A stretch of 64,000 nt of DNA from Streptomyces sp. NBC_00250 (GCF_036192275.1 NZ_CP108088.1:7674001-7738000), one strand, 5' to 3'; counted from the first letter of the stretch, positions 16,688 to 25,361 are shown. Translations and numbers: made by a program. Notes: generated by a model from the sequence alone, not told the origin.

Positions 16688-18085
16688 ATGACCATCACCA
16701 CCGGAACCGAAGCGCCCGAACTCCCGGGACTCCCGCTCCTCGGCTCCATGTTCGACCTCAGGAACGACTCCCTCGGCACCTTCCTGCGCGCCCAACGCGA
16801 GCACGGCGACGTCGTACGGATCGTCGCGGGACCGCCCGGCATCCGCGCCACCGTCTACGGCGTCTTCTCCGCCGACGGAGTCCAGCAGGTCCTCGCCGGC
16901 GAGTCGGCCAACTTCCGCAAGGACAACGCCTTCTACCAGGAGGTCCGCGATTCCTTCGGCAACGGGCTGCTCACCAGCCAGGACGAGGACTACCTGCGCC
17001 AGCGCCGGCTCGTCCAGCCCCTCTTCACCCGCCGCCGCGTCGACAGCTACGCCTCCGCCATCGCCGCCGAGGTCACCACCCTCACCGAGGAGTGGCGGGA
17101 CGGCGGCGCCGAATCCGTCGACGTCCTCCAGGACATGGCCCGCCTCGCCCTGCGCGCCGTCGCCCGCATCCTCTTCGGCACGGACGTCGACACGGCCGTC
17201 GAGATCGTCGAGAAGAGCTTCCCCGAACTCGGCGCCTACGTCCTGCGCCGCGGCTACTCCCCGCTCAACGTCCCCCGGGACTGGCCCACCCCCGGCAACC
17301 GCCGCGCCGGCGCCGTCCACCAGGCGCTGTACGAGGTCTGCGACCGCATCATCGCCCAGCGGCGGACCTCCGGCGAGGCCTCCGGCGACGGCCAGGACCT
17401 GCTCACCCTCCTCGTCGAGGCCGAGAGCGCCGAGGACGGCAGCTTCGACGCGACCGAACTGCGCGAGCAGGTCCTCGTCTTCCTCCTCGCCGGACACGAG
17501 ACGACCGCCACCTCCCTCGGCTTCGCCCTCCATCTCCTCGCCCTCCACCCGGAGGAGCAGAAGCGGGCCCACGAAGAGGTCGACCGGGTCCTCGGAGGCC
17601 GTACGCCCGGCGCCGCCGACCTCGACGCGCTGCCCTACGTCACCCAGGTCCTCAAGGAGGCCATGCGGCTCTACCCGGCCGCCCCGGCCATCGGGCGCCG
17701 CGCCGTCGCCGCCACGCAGATCGGCGGCGTCACCATCCCGGCCGGCGCGGACGTCATCGTCGCCCCCTGGGTCACCCACCGCCACCCCGACTACTGGGAG
17801 GACGCGGAGCGCTTCGACCCCGACCGCTTCACGCCCGAGGCGGAGGCCGCCCGCCCCCGCTACGCCTGGTTCCCCTTCGGCGGCGGCCCGCGCGCGTGCA
17901 TCGGCCAGCACTTCTCGATGCTGGAGTCGGTGATCGCGCTGGCGATGATCCTCCAGCGCCACGAGTTCGAGGCCGTCGACACCGTGGTGCCGGTCGCCCC
18001 CGCGATCACCCTCCAGGCGGCCGGCCCGGCCCGCTGCCGCCTCAAGCCCCGGGCGGTCCCGAGCTCGCCCGGAGCCGAGGCATAG
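16688..18085 (+). CDS. cytochrome P450
   Basis: A 465-residue haem monooxygenase. The I-helix reads FLLAGHETTATSLGF, the K-helix ExxR is KEAMRLYPAAPAIGR, and the haem loop is FPFGGGPRACIGQHFSMLE with Cys404 as the iron ligand. Length and sequence resemble long-chain or fatty-acid-type bacterial P450s (CYP4/CYP102-like) more than the 400-residue antibiotic-pathway type. There is no ferredoxin gene alongside, so electrons must come from elsewhere. GAGGGG lies just upstream of ATG 16688. The substrate is unknown. Confidence 0.92.
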   Translation: MTITTGTEAPELPGLPLLGSMFDLRNDSLGTFLRAQREHGDVVRIVAGPPGIRATVYGVFSADGVQQVLAGESANFRKDNAFYQEVRDSFGNGLLTSQDEDYLRQRRLVQPLFTRRRVDSYASAIAAEVTTLTEEWRDGGAESVDVLQDMARLALRAVARILFGTDVDTAVEIVEKSFPELGAYVLRRGYSPLNVPRDWPTPGNRRAGAVHQALYEVCDRIIAQRRTSGEASGDGQDLLTLLVEAESAEDGSFDATELREQVLVFLLAGHETTATSLGFALHLLALHPEEQKRAHEEVDRVLGGRTPGAADLDALPYVTQVLKEAMRLYPAAPAIGRRAVAATQIGGVTIPAGADVIVAPWVTHRHPDYWEDAERFDPDRFTPEAEAARPRYAWFPFGGGPRACIGQHFSMLESVIALAMILQRHEFEAVDTVVPVAPAITLQAAGPARCRLKPRAVPSSPGAEA

Positions 18086-18097
18086 GAGCGCGGGCCT

Positions 18098-18886
18098 CTA
18101 CCGCCGGGTCGCGACGACCACCGTCGCCCACCACTCCTCGGAGGTGATCACCTCGGGCGCGAGCAGGCCCCCGGACTCCTCCGCGACGGCCTCCACGGCC
18201 CGCTCGGCCTGCCGCTCGCTCGTCTCCACGAAGAGGCGTCCGCCCGGTGCCAGCCACTCCGGCGCCTCGGCGGCGACCCGCCGCAGCACGTCCAGACCGT
18301 CCGGGCCGCCGTCGAGCGTGACGTGCGGTTCGTGGTCGCGTGCCTCCGGGGGCAGCAGTGCGATGTCCTCGGTCGGTACGTACGGCACGTTGGCGACCAG
18401 GATCTCGACCCGGCCCCGCAGCTCCGCGGGCAGCGGGGCGAAGAGGTCGCCCTCGTAGACCCGGCCGCCGCGCGGTTCGACGTTCCGGCGGGCGCAGCGC
18501 ACCGCCGCCGGCTCGATGTCCGAGGCGTGCACCTCCGCGCCCTCGACCCGGTCGAGGAGAACCGCGCCCGCCGCGCCCGAGCCGCAGCACAGGTCGACGC
18601 AGACGGCGCCCGGACGGGCCAGGTCCACCGCGTGCCCGACCAGGAACTCCGTACGCCGCCGGGGGACGAACACCCCGCTGTCGACCTCGATGCGCAGCCC
18701 GGCGAACTCGGCCCAGCCCACGACGTGCTCCAGGGGCAGGCCCGAGGCCCGCCGCTCGACCATCAGGTCGAGTTCGGCGGGTCCGGTCGCCGCCGCGAGC
18801 AGCATCTCCGCCTCTTCCTCGGCGAAGACACAGCCCGCGGCCCGCAGCCGCTCGACGACCCCCGTACCGCTCACGACGTCAGACAA
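18098..18886 (-). CDS. HemK/PrmC-like N5-glutamine methyltransferase family protein
   Basis: A 262-residue SAM-dependent methyltransferase. FVPRRRTEFLV precedes motif I, VCVDLCCGSGAAGA, then VHASDIEPAAVRCARRN and the active-site segment LVANVPYVPTEDI. True PrmC enzymes have NPPY; here it is NVPY, so this is a paralogue that may act on another substrate. The start is uncertain: TTG at 18886 overlaps the end of the upstream glutathione peroxidase gene by eight bases, while GTG at 18874 is also possible. Probably co-transcribed with that gene. Confidence 0.82.
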   Translation of the reverse strand: MSDVVSGTGVVERLRAAGCVFAEEEAEMLLAAATGPAELDLMVERRASGLPLEHVVGWAEFAGLRIEVDSGVFVPRRRTEFLVGHAVDLARPGAVCVDLCCGSGAAGAVLLDRVEGAEVHASDIEPAAVRCARRNVEPRGGRVYEGDLFAPLPAELRGRVEILVANVPYVPTEDIALLPPEARDHEPHVTLDGGPDGLDVLRRVAAEAPEWLAPGGRLFVETSERQAERAVEAVAEESGGLLAPEVITSEEWWATVVVATRR

Positions 18887-19361
18887 GCTGGGCCTCGATC
18901 GCGGAGACGATCTCGGGGGCGTCGGGCTCGGTGCGCGGACGGAAGCGCGTGACCTGGCCGTCGCGGCCGATCAGGAACTTCTCGAAGTTCCACTGCACGT
19001 CACCGGCCTCGCCCTCGGCGTCGGCGACCTTGACCAGCTCGCTGTAGAGCGGGTGGCGGGCCTCGCCGTTGACGTCGATCTTCTCCAGGAGCGGGAAGGA
19101 CACGCCGTACGTCGTCGAGCAGAAGGTCTGGATCTCGTCGGCGCTGCCGGGCTCCTGGCCCGCGAACTGGTTGCAGGGCACACCGAGCACGGTGAAGCCG
19201 CGGTCGCCGTACTCCTTCTGCAGCTTCTCCAGACCCGCGTACTGCGGGGTCAGACCGCACTTGGAGGCGACGTTCACGACCAGGACCGCGCGGTCCCGGT
19301 AGTCGGCAAGGGAGACCGGATCACCGGTCAGGCTCTTCAGCGGAATCTCGTACAGGCTCAT
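18879..19361 (-). CDS. glutathione peroxidase family (cysteine type)
   Basis: A 160-residue thiol peroxidase. The active-site segment is NVASKCGLTPQY with Cys35 where animal enzymes have selenocysteine, followed by LGVPCNQFAGQEP and WNFEKFLIGRDG, giving the Cys/Gln/Trp catalytic set. Since actinomycetes lack glutathione, bacterial members of this type usually use thioredoxin or mycothiol systems; that is from family knowledge. GAGGAG lies eight bases before ATG 19361. Its end overlaps the start of the methyltransferase gene. Confidence 0.92.
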   Translation of the reverse strand: MSLYEIPLKSLTGDPVSLADYRDRAVLVVNVASKCGLTPQYAGLEKLQKEYGDRGFTVLGVPCNQFAGQEPGSADEIQTFCSTTYGVSFPLLEKIDVNGEARHPLYSELVKVADAEGEAGDVQWNFEKFLIGRDGQVTRFRPRTEPDAPEIVSAIEAQLV

Positions 19362-19397
19362 GGACAGCTCCTCGTCGGAATGAGGTTTGATCTCAGC

Positions 19398-19625
19398 ATG
19401 GGAGATGAACCACTGGCAATCTCGATCGATTCCGCACCTGAGGAAGGTCCGCGCCGGGTTGTCTGCCGCCTCTGCGGCCGCCCGCTCACCGGCGCCGACT
19501 CCCGCCGCACCGGCCTCGGTCCGACATGTGACGCCAAGCTCCACCCGCCGGCCCCCGACATCCGCACCCGCCGCCACGAGGTGGACCAGGACACGCTGCC
19601 GGGCCTGGACCCGTCAGCCGGCTGA
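19398..19625 (+). CDS. DUF6011-like small zinc-motif protein
   Basis: A 75-residue protein with a CRLCGRPL motif and, 19 residues after the second cysteine, a third cysteine in TGLGPTCDAKL. This spacing resembles DUF6011-type treble-clef-like proteins in Streptomyces. The role is unknown; a metal-binding or nucleic-acid-contacting knuckle is plausible. ATG at 19398 has GAGG eleven bases upstream; an ATG at 19380 is an alternative. Divergent from the glutathione peroxidase gene. Confidence 0.68.
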   Translation: MGDEPLAISIDSAPEEGPRRVVCRLCGRPLTGADSRRTGLGPTCDAKLHPPAPDIRTRRHEVDQDTLPGLDPSAG

Positions 19626-19798
19626 GGCGATGAGCTCGGCGTACGCGGTGCTGTCATCCCGCCGAAGACGGCCTCGACGCGGCGGAGCGCGGAGGCGAGG
19701 GCGGGGGAGGGGACGGCAGAGGTCGTGAGCGGATCCCGATGTGACTCCGACGGGACCCCGCCGGCGAAGATCACGACGCTATCAGCCGTCAAAACCAT
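19614..19798 (-). pseudogene. small ORF interrupted by a one-base frameshift
   Basis: Reading from ATG 19798 (or TTG 19792) gives TADSVVIFAGGVPSESHRD, continues to RRVEAVFGG and then meets GGGATGACAGC. If one G is restored in that run, the frame continues DDSTAYAELIASAG and stops at 19614. Both halves have about 85% G or C at third positions, and the total is one base short of 62 codons. The original frame instead runs on into Pro/Ser-rich noise. I do not recognise the product. It could be a real frameshift or a sequencing error. Confidence 0.4.
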
Positions 19799-19870
19799 TG
19801 GGCCAACTGATTCGTGGCCCGGCACAGTGACCCGCGATGAGAAGGAAACCCGAGCATCCGGAGTGCTGAT

Positions 19871-20941
19871 ATGTCGACCCTGCGCGTCACCGCCGAAGTC
19901 CTGACCGTCCATCCCCACCCCAACGCCGACGCCCTTGAGCTGGCCCAGGTCGGCCTCTATCGGGCCGTGGTCGCCAAGGGTGCCTATCGGACCGGCGATG
20001 CCGCCGTCTACATCCCGGAGCAGGCGGTGCTGCCCGCCGGACTCATCGAAGAGCTCGGGCTCACCGGGCGGCTCGCCGGCGGGAAGTCGGACCGGGTCAA
20101 GGCGGTGCGGCTGCGCGGGGAGCTGTCGCAGGGCATCGTCTGTCGTCCGGGCGCGCTGGCCGGCACCGACCTGGCGCGGGCGGCCGCCGAGGGCGCCGAC
20201 TTCGCGGAGGCGCTGGGGATCACCAAGTGGGTGCCGCCGATACCGCCGACCATGAGCGGTGACGTGGAGGTCGCGCCCGACCTGCTGCCCTGGGTCGACA
20301 TCGAGAACCTCCAGCGCTACCCGGAGATCTTCGAGCCCGGCGAGCACGTCGTCCTGACGGAGAAGCTCCACGGCACGGCCTGTCTGATGACCTACCTCGC
20401 CGAGGAGGGCCGCGTCCAGGTCTCGTCCAAGGGCTTCGGCTCGAAGGGCCTGGCCCTCCAGGAGGACCCGCGCAACCTGTACTGGCGCGCCGTCCACGGT
20501 CACGGGCTGCCCTCCGTCGCCGAGCGGCTGGCGAAACGCCTCGGCGCCCGCCGCGTCGGGTTCTTCGGCGAGGTGTACGGCTCCGGGGTGCAGGACCTCG
20601 CGTACGGCGCCGACGCCCGGTCCGAGACCGTCGGGTACGCGCTCTTCGACGTGTCGGCCGAGATCGACGGCCGCGTGGAGTGGCTGGACCCGGCCGAGGT
20701 CCTGGAGGACGGTGAGGTCCCGCTCGTACCGCGGCTGTACTCCGGCCCGTACGACCTGGACACGGTCCTCGCCCACGCCAGCGGCCGGGAGACCGTCTCC
20801 GGGCGGGAGGCGCACCTGCGGGAGGGTGTCGTGATCCGGCCCGCGACCGAGCGGTACAGCCCGGTCGTCGGCGGCCGGGCCATCGCCAAGGCGGTCAGCC
20901 CGGCCTACCTGACGCGGAAGGGCGGCACCGAGTACGAGTGA
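19871..20941 (+). CDS. ATP-dependent RNA ligase, DRB0094 (Rnl5) family
   Basis: A 356-residue covalent nucleotidyltransferase. An N-terminal OB-like domain of about 115 residues (HPHPNADALELAQVG, VYIPEQAVLP) precedes the ligase core, where motif I is TEKLHGTA with the predicted AMP-accepting Lys165. RVGFFGEVYGSGVQDL is motif III-like, HLREGVVIRP motif IV and GRAIAKAVSPAYL motif V. The architecture matches the Deinococcus radiodurans enzyme, which seals 3'-OH/5'-phosphate RNA ends, best on DNA-containing templates. GGAG precedes the start. No RNA-end processing partner gene is adjacent. Confidence 0.87.
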   Translation: MSTLRVTAEVLTVHPHPNADALELAQVGLYRAVVAKGAYRTGDAAVYIPEQAVLPAGLIEELGLTGRLAGGKSDRVKAVRLRGELSQGIVCRPGALAGTDLARAAAEGADFAEALGITKWVPPIPPTMSGDVEVAPDLLPWVDIENLQRYPEIFEPGEHVVLTEKLHGTACLMTYLAEEGRVQVSSKGFGSKGLALQEDPRNLYWRAVHGHGLPSVAERLAKRLGARRVGFFGEVYGSGVQDLAYGADARSETVGYALFDVSAEIDGRVEWLDPAEVLEDGEVPLVPRLYSGPYDLDTVLAHASGRETVSGREAHLREGVVIRPATERYSPVVGGRAIAKAVSPAYLTRKGGTEYE

Positions 20942-20970
20942 CCGGGCCGGGTCGGACCGGGTCGGACGTC

Positions 20971-20994
20971 GCCGGGGCCAGGCACGGCCCCGGC
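20971..20994. terminator. hairpin between convergent genes
   Basis: GCCGGGGCC at 20971-20979 pairs perfectly with GGCCCCGGC at 20986-20994 around a six-base loop, between the ends of the RNA ligase and thioesterase genes. Confidence 0.55.
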
Positions 20995-21004
20995 CACGTC
21001 CCGC

Positions 21005-21868
21005 TCAGAGCTTCCTGAACAGGCCCTCCTGGACCACCGACACCAGGAGCTGCCCCTCGCGGTCGTAGATCCGGCCCCGCGCGAGTCCCCGACCGCCCGT
21101 CGCGATCGGGGACTCCTGGTCGTACAGGAACCACTCGTCCGCGCGGAACGGCCGGTGGAACCACATCGCGTGGTCCAGCGACGCCATGTCGAAGCCCCGC
21201 GGGCCCCACAGGGGTTCGATCGGGATGCGTACCGCGTCCAGGAGCGTCATGTCCGAGGCGTAGGTGAGGGCGCAGGTGTGGATCAGCGGGTCGTCGCCCA
21301 GCGGCCCCACGGCCCGCATCCACACCGCGGAGCGCGGGTCCGCGCCCTTGACCTCGGCCTGGGTCCAGCGCAGCCGGTCCACGTAACGGACGTCGAACGG
21401 CTGCCGACGGGCCATCCGCTCCAGGGCCTCCGGCAGCGCACCCAGGTGTTCGCGGATCTCGTCCGCGAGGTTCGGCAGGCTCTCCGGGTCCGTCAGGTGC
21501 CTCGGCGGCAGCTGATGCTCGAAGGCACCCTCCTCGGGCTGGTGGAAGGAGGCCGTCAGATTGAAGATCGTCCGCCCTTCCTGCACCGCCGTGACCCGGC
21601 GGGTCGTGAACGAGCGCCCGTCCCGCACCCGCTCCACCTGGTAGACGATCGGCACGCCCGGCCGGCCCGGCCGCAGGAAGTAGGCGTGCAGCGAGTGCAC
21701 CGGCCGGCCGCCCTCGGTGGTGCGGCCGGCGGCGACGAGGGCCTGCCCGGCGACCTGCCCGCCGAAGACCCGCTGCAGCGACTCCTGCGGGCTCCGCCCA
21801 CGGAAGATGTTGACCTCGATCTGCTCCAGGTCGAGCAGATCGACGAGCCTCTCGGCGGGGTTGGTCAC
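21005..21868 (-). CDS. tesB: acyl-CoA thioesterase II (TesB family)
   Basis: A 287-residue double-hotdog thioesterase hydrolysing acyl-CoA to free acid and CoA. Family blocks are RVFGGQVAGQALVAAGRT, VHSLHAYFLRPGRPGVPIVYQVERVRDGRSFTTRRV, LTYASDMTLLDA with the catalytic Asp, and SLDHAMWFHRPFRADEWFLYDQESP..GRGLARGRIYDREGQL. The length is that of E. coli TesB. GTG at 21868 is preceded by GGAG. It follows the DUF3516 helicase gene by 14 bases and is probably co-transcribed with it. Confidence 0.92.
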   Translation of the reverse strand: MTNPAERLVDLLDLEQIEVNIFRGRSPQESLQRVFGGQVAGQALVAAGRTTEGGRPVHSLHAYFLRPGRPGVPIVYQVERVRDGRSFTTRRVTAVQEGRTIFNLTASFHQPEEGAFEHQLPPRHLTDPESLPNLADEIREHLGALPEALERMARRQPFDVRYVDRLRWTQAEVKGADPRSAVWMRAVGPLGDDPLIHTCALTYASDMTLLDAVRIPIEPLWGPRGFDMASLDHAMWFHRPFRADEWFLYDQESPIATGGRGLARGRIYDREGQLLVSVVQEGLFRKL

Positions 21869-21882
21869 GTCAGGTCTCTCCT

Positions 21883-24396
21883 CTACAGCTGTCCGACGGC
21901 CGTCACGCGGACGACCGCGCGGCCCTCTTCGTCGGAGGCCGCGAGATCCACCTCCGCGCTGATGCCCCAGTCATGGTCCTTGTTCGGGTCGGCGAAGGTC
22001 TGCCGGACGCGCCACAGGCCGTGGGCCGCGTCCTCCTCGATGGCGAGCAGCTTCGGGCCGCGCGCGTCGGGGCCCGTACCGAGGTCGTCGTACTCGTCCC
22101 AGTAGGCGTCCATCGCCTCGCCCCACGCGTCCGCGTCCCAGCCGGCCTCGGCGTCCATCTCGCCGAGCGCGTCCACGTTGTCGAGGGCCGCGAGCTCCAC
22201 CCGGCGGAACATCGCGTTGCGCACCAGTACCCGGAAGGCGCGGGCGTTGGCCGTGACCGGCTTGACCTGGTCGGCCTTCTCCTGGGCCTCCTCGGCCGTC
22301 TGGATCTCGGGGTTGGCCAGCTGCTCCCACTCGTCGAGCAGCGAGGAGTCCACCTGACGGACCATCTCGCCCAGCCAGGCGATCAGGTCCTCCAGGTCCT
22401 CGGTCTTGAGGTCGTCCGGGATGGTGTGGTCGAGCGCCTTGTACGCGCTCGCGAGGTACCGCAGGACGATGCCCTCGGTGCGCGACAGCTCGTACCAGGA
22501 GGTGAACTCGGTGAAGGTCAGCGCCCGTTCGTACATGTCACGGATGATCGACTTCGGCGAGACCGGGTGGTCGCCGACCCACGGGTGCGACTTCCGGTAG
22601 ACGTTGTACGCGTGCCAGAGCAGTTCATCGAGCGGCTTCGGGTAGGAGATGTCCTGGAGCCGTTCCATCCGCTCCTCGTACTCGACGCCGTCCGCCTTCA
22701 TCTGCCCGACGGCCTCGCCGCGCGCCTTGTTCTGCATGGCGGCGAGGATCTGGCGCGGGTCGTCGAGCGTCGACTCGACGACGGAGACCATGTCCAGGGC
22801 GTACGAGGGGGACTCCGGGTCGAGCAGGTCGAAGGCGGCGAGCGCGAACGTCGACAGCGGCTGGTTCAGCGCGAAGTCCTGCTGGAGGTCGACCGTCAGG
22901 CGGATCGTGCGGCCCTCGGCGTCCGGAGTGTCCAGCTGCTCCACGACCCCGCCGTCGAGCAGCGAGCGGTAGATGGCGATGGCCCGGCGGATGTGCCGCA
23001 GCTGGGCCTTGCGCGGCTCGTGGTTGTCCTCCAGGAGCTTGCGCATCGCCTCGAAGGCGTTGCCCGGGCGGGCGATCACCGAGAGCAGCATGATGTTGGT
23101 GACCTTGAAGCGGGAGGTCAGCGGCTCCGGCTCGGCGTCGATGAGCCGCTCGAAGGTGGTGTCGCTCCAGGCGACGAATCCCTCGGGGGCCTTCTTGCGG
23201 ACCACCTTGCGGCGCTTCTTCGGGTCGTCGCCGGCCTTGGCGAGCGCCTTCTCGTTCTCGATGACGTGCTCGGGGGCCTGGGCGACCACGTAGCCGGCGG
23301 TGTCGAAGCCGGCCCGGCCGGCCCGGCCCGCGATCTGGTGGAACTCACGGGCGCGCAGCGTGCGCACCCGGTTGCCGTCGTACTTCGTGAGGGCGGTGAA
23401 GAGCACCGTACGGATGGGAACGTTCACGCCCACGCCGAGGGTGTCGGTCCCGCAGATCACCTTCAGGAGACCGGCCTGCGCCAGCTTCTCGACGAGCCGG
23501 CGGTACTTCGGCAGCATGCCCGCGTGGTGCACGCCGATGCCGTGCCGGACGTAACGCGAGAGGTTCTGGCCGAACTTGGTGGTGAAGCGGAAGTTGCCGA
23601 TCAGCTCGGCGATCTTGTCCTTCTCCTCGCGCGTGCACATGTTGATGCTCATCAGCGACTGCGCCCGCTCGACGGCCTGCGCCTGCGTGAAGTGGACGAT
23701 GTAGACCGGCGCCTGCTTGGTCTCCAGGAGCTCCGTCAGGGTCTCCGTGATCGGGGTGAGCACGTACTCGTACGAGAGCGGCACCGGCCGGGTCGCCGAG
23801 CGGACCACCGAGGTCGGCTTGCCCGTGCGCCGGGTCAGGTCCTTCTCGAACATCGACACGTCGCCGAGCGTCGCCGACATCAGGATGAACTGCGCCTGGG
23901 GGAGCTCCAGGATCGGGATCTGCCACGCCCAGCCGCGGTCCTGCTCGGCGTAGAAGTGGAACTCGTCCATCACGACCTGGTTGATGTCCGCGTACTTGCC
24001 GTCCCGCAGCGCGATCGAGGCCAGCACCTCGGCCGTACAGCAGATCACCGGTGCGTCCGCGTTCACGGAGGCGTCGCCGGTCAGCATGCCGACGTTCTCG
24101 GTGCCGAAGATCTTGCAGAGATCGAAGAACTTCTCCGACACCAGCGCCTTGATCGGCGCGGTGTAGAAGGTCACCTGGTCGTTCGCGAGCGCGGTGAAGT
24201 GCGCGGCCGCGGCGACCAGCGACTTTCCCGATCCGGTGGGCGTGGACAAGATCACGTTGGCCCCGGAGACGACCTCGATCAGCGCCTCTTCCTGGGCCGG
24301 GTAGAGCGTGATGCCCCGGTCCTCGGCCCAGGAGGAGAAGGCCTCGAAGAGGGCGTCGGGGTCGGCGGTCGGCGGCAGCTGATCGATAAGGGTCAC
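21883..24396 (-). CDS. DEAD/DEAH-box helicase with DUF3516 C-terminal domain
   Basis: An 837-residue superfamily 2 helicase. Motifs in order: TPTGSGKS (Walker A, Lys58), TAPIKALVSEKF (Ia), VVMDEFHFY (II), LMSATLGD (III), GIGVHHAGMLPKYR (IV-like), CGTDTLGVGVN (V) and HQIAGRAGRAGFD (VI). The Ski2/Mtr4-like core is followed by about 400 residues of the actinobacterial DUF3516 region. Motifs V and VI and the GVHHAGMLPKYRRLVEKL segment place it near Ski2-type RNA helicases. I start at GTG 24396 (MTLIDQLPPTADPD), because the longer frame upstream runs antisense to the divergent gene. Confidence 0.9.
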   Translation of the reverse strand: MTLIDQLPPTADPDALFEAFSSWAEDRGITLYPAQEEALIEVVSGANVILSTPTGSGKSLVAAAAHFTALANDQVTFYTAPIKALVSEKFFDLCKIFGTENVGMLTGDASVNADAPVICCTAEVLASIALRDGKYADINQVVMDEFHFYAEQDRGWAWQIPILELPQAQFILMSATLGDVSMFEKDLTRRTGKPTSVVRSATRPVPLSYEYVLTPITETLTELLETKQAPVYIVHFTQAQAVERAQSLMSINMCTREEKDKIAELIGNFRFTTKFGQNLSRYVRHGIGVHHAGMLPKYRRLVEKLAQAGLLKVICGTDTLGVGVNVPIRTVLFTALTKYDGNRVRTLRAREFHQIAGRAGRAGFDTAGYVVAQAPEHVIENEKALAKAGDDPKKRRKVVRKKAPEGFVAWSDTTFERLIDAEPEPLTSRFKVTNIMLLSVIARPGNAFEAMRKLLEDNHEPRKAQLRHIRRAIAIYRSLLDGGVVEQLDTPDAEGRTIRLTVDLQQDFALNQPLSTFALAAFDLLDPESPSYALDMVSVVESTLDDPRQILAAMQNKARGEAVGQMKADGVEYEERMERLQDISYPKPLDELLWHAYNVYRKSHPWVGDHPVSPKSIIRDMYERALTFTEFTSWYELSRTEGIVLRYLASAYKALDHTIPDDLKTEDLEDLIAWLGEMVRQVDSSLLDEWEQLANPEIQTAEEAQEKADQVKPVTANARAFRVLVRNAMFRRVELAALDNVDALGEMDAEAGWDADAWGEAMDAYWDEYDDLGTGPDARGPKLLAIEEDAAHGLWRVRQTFADPNKDHDWGISAEVDLAASDEEGRAVVRVTAVGQL

Positions 24397-24526
24397 GCCC
24401 CCATCTTGCCTGGATTCCGCTCGGATGAGGGAACCGGCCACCGGAACGAAGATCACGGACGATAGGCTCGTCCGTCGACCGGTCGTCAACTGAGCGCCGG
24501 CAGGGGAGAAACGGGGCGGGCCAACC

Positions 24527-25318
24527 ATGATGGGACCGGCACACTCGCTGTCCGGAGCGGCGGCCTGGCTGGGTGTCGGAGCGGCAGCGGCGGCCTTCGA
24601 CCGCCCGATGCCATGGCCGGTTCTCGTCGTCGGCGCGCTCATCTGCGCGGGCGCGGCCCTCGCCCCCGACCTGGACCACAAGTCGGCGACCATCTCGCGG
24701 GCCTTCGGACCGGTCTCCAAGGGGCTGTGCGAGATCGTCGACAAGCTGTCGTACGCCGTCTACAAGGCGACCCGCTCCTCCGCCGACCCCCGCAGGTCCG
24801 GCGGCCACCGGACCCTCACCCACACCTGGCTCTGGGCGGTCCTGATCGGCGGCGGCGCCTCCGTCGCGGCGATCACCGGTGGCCGGTGGGCGGTGCTCGC
24901 CATCCTCTTCGTGCACCTGGTCCTCGCCGTGGAAGGCCTGCTGTGGCGGGCCGCCCGGATGTCCAGCGACGTCCTGGTCTGGCTGCTCGGCGCGACCAGC
25001 GCCTGGATCCTGGCGGGCGTCCTCGACAAGCCCGGCAACGGCTCGGACTGGTTCTTCACCGGCCCCGGCCAGGAGTACCTGTGGCTCGGGCTTCCGATCG
25101 TGCTCGGCGCCCTCGTCCACGACATCGGCGACGCCCTGACCGTCTCCGGCTGCCCGATCCTCTGGCCCATCCCCGTCGGTCGGAAGCGCTGGTACCCGAT
25201 CGGCCCGCCGAAGGGCATGCGCTTCCGGGCCGGCAGCTGGGTGGAGCTCAAGGTCCTGATGCCCGCGTTCATGGTGCTCGGCGGGGTGGGCGGCGCCTCG
25301 GCGCTCGGTTTCTTCTGA
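24527..25318 (+). CDS. YdjM-like membrane-bound metal-dependent hydrolase
   Basis: A 263-residue protein with about five hydrophobic segments. Conserved polar motifs are PAHSLSG near the N-terminus, APDLDHKSATIS, GHRTLTHTW and VHDIGDALTVSGCPILWPIP, the His/Asp set of the YdjM/LexA-regulated hydrolase family. E. coli YdjM is a damage-induced inner-membrane protein; whether this one is so regulated is not shown. The start is ATGATG, so 24527 or 24530. Divergent from the helicase gene with 130 bases between. Confidence 0.82.
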   Translation: MMGPAHSLSGAAAWLGVGAAAAAFDRPMPWPVLVVGALICAGAALAPDLDHKSATISRAFGPVSKGLCEIVDKLSYAVYKATRSSADPRRSGGHRTLTHTWLWAVLIGGGASVAAITGGRWAVLAILFVHLVLAVEGLLWRAARMSSDVLVWLLGATSAWILAGVLDKPGNGSDWFFTGPGQEYLWLGLPIVLGALVHDIGDALTVSGCPILWPIPVGRKRWYPIGPPKGMRFRAGSWVELKVLMPAFMVLGGVGGASALGFF

Positions 25319-25345
25319 GACGTTCCTTCTCTTCTGAGACGTTCC
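25312..25345 (+). repeat. 15-nt direct repeat at the end of the YdjM-like gene
   Basis: CTTCTGAGACGTTCC occurs at 25312-25326, overlapping the stop codon, and exactly again at 25331-25345. A slip duplication of the gene end is the simplest explanation; the second copy also supplies a spare TGA. Confidence 0.6.
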
Positions 25346-25361
25346 CTGGAATGGGGGTTCC

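Noticed and set aside
16688..18085. P450 as part of a secondary-metabolite cluster
   Set aside because: Neighbours are unrelated housekeeping-type genes; there is no synthase, ferredoxin or tailoring partner nearby.
19358..20815. Long minus-strand frame covering the RNA ligase and DUF6011-like genes
   Set aside because: Shadow over most of its length; only the 19614-19798 part, after a frame correction, looks protein-like and is reported separately.
21973..24465. 830-codon plus-strand frame opposite the DUF3516 helicase gene
   Set aside because: Antisense shadow; no recognisable domain, while the helicase on the other strand has all SF2 motifs.
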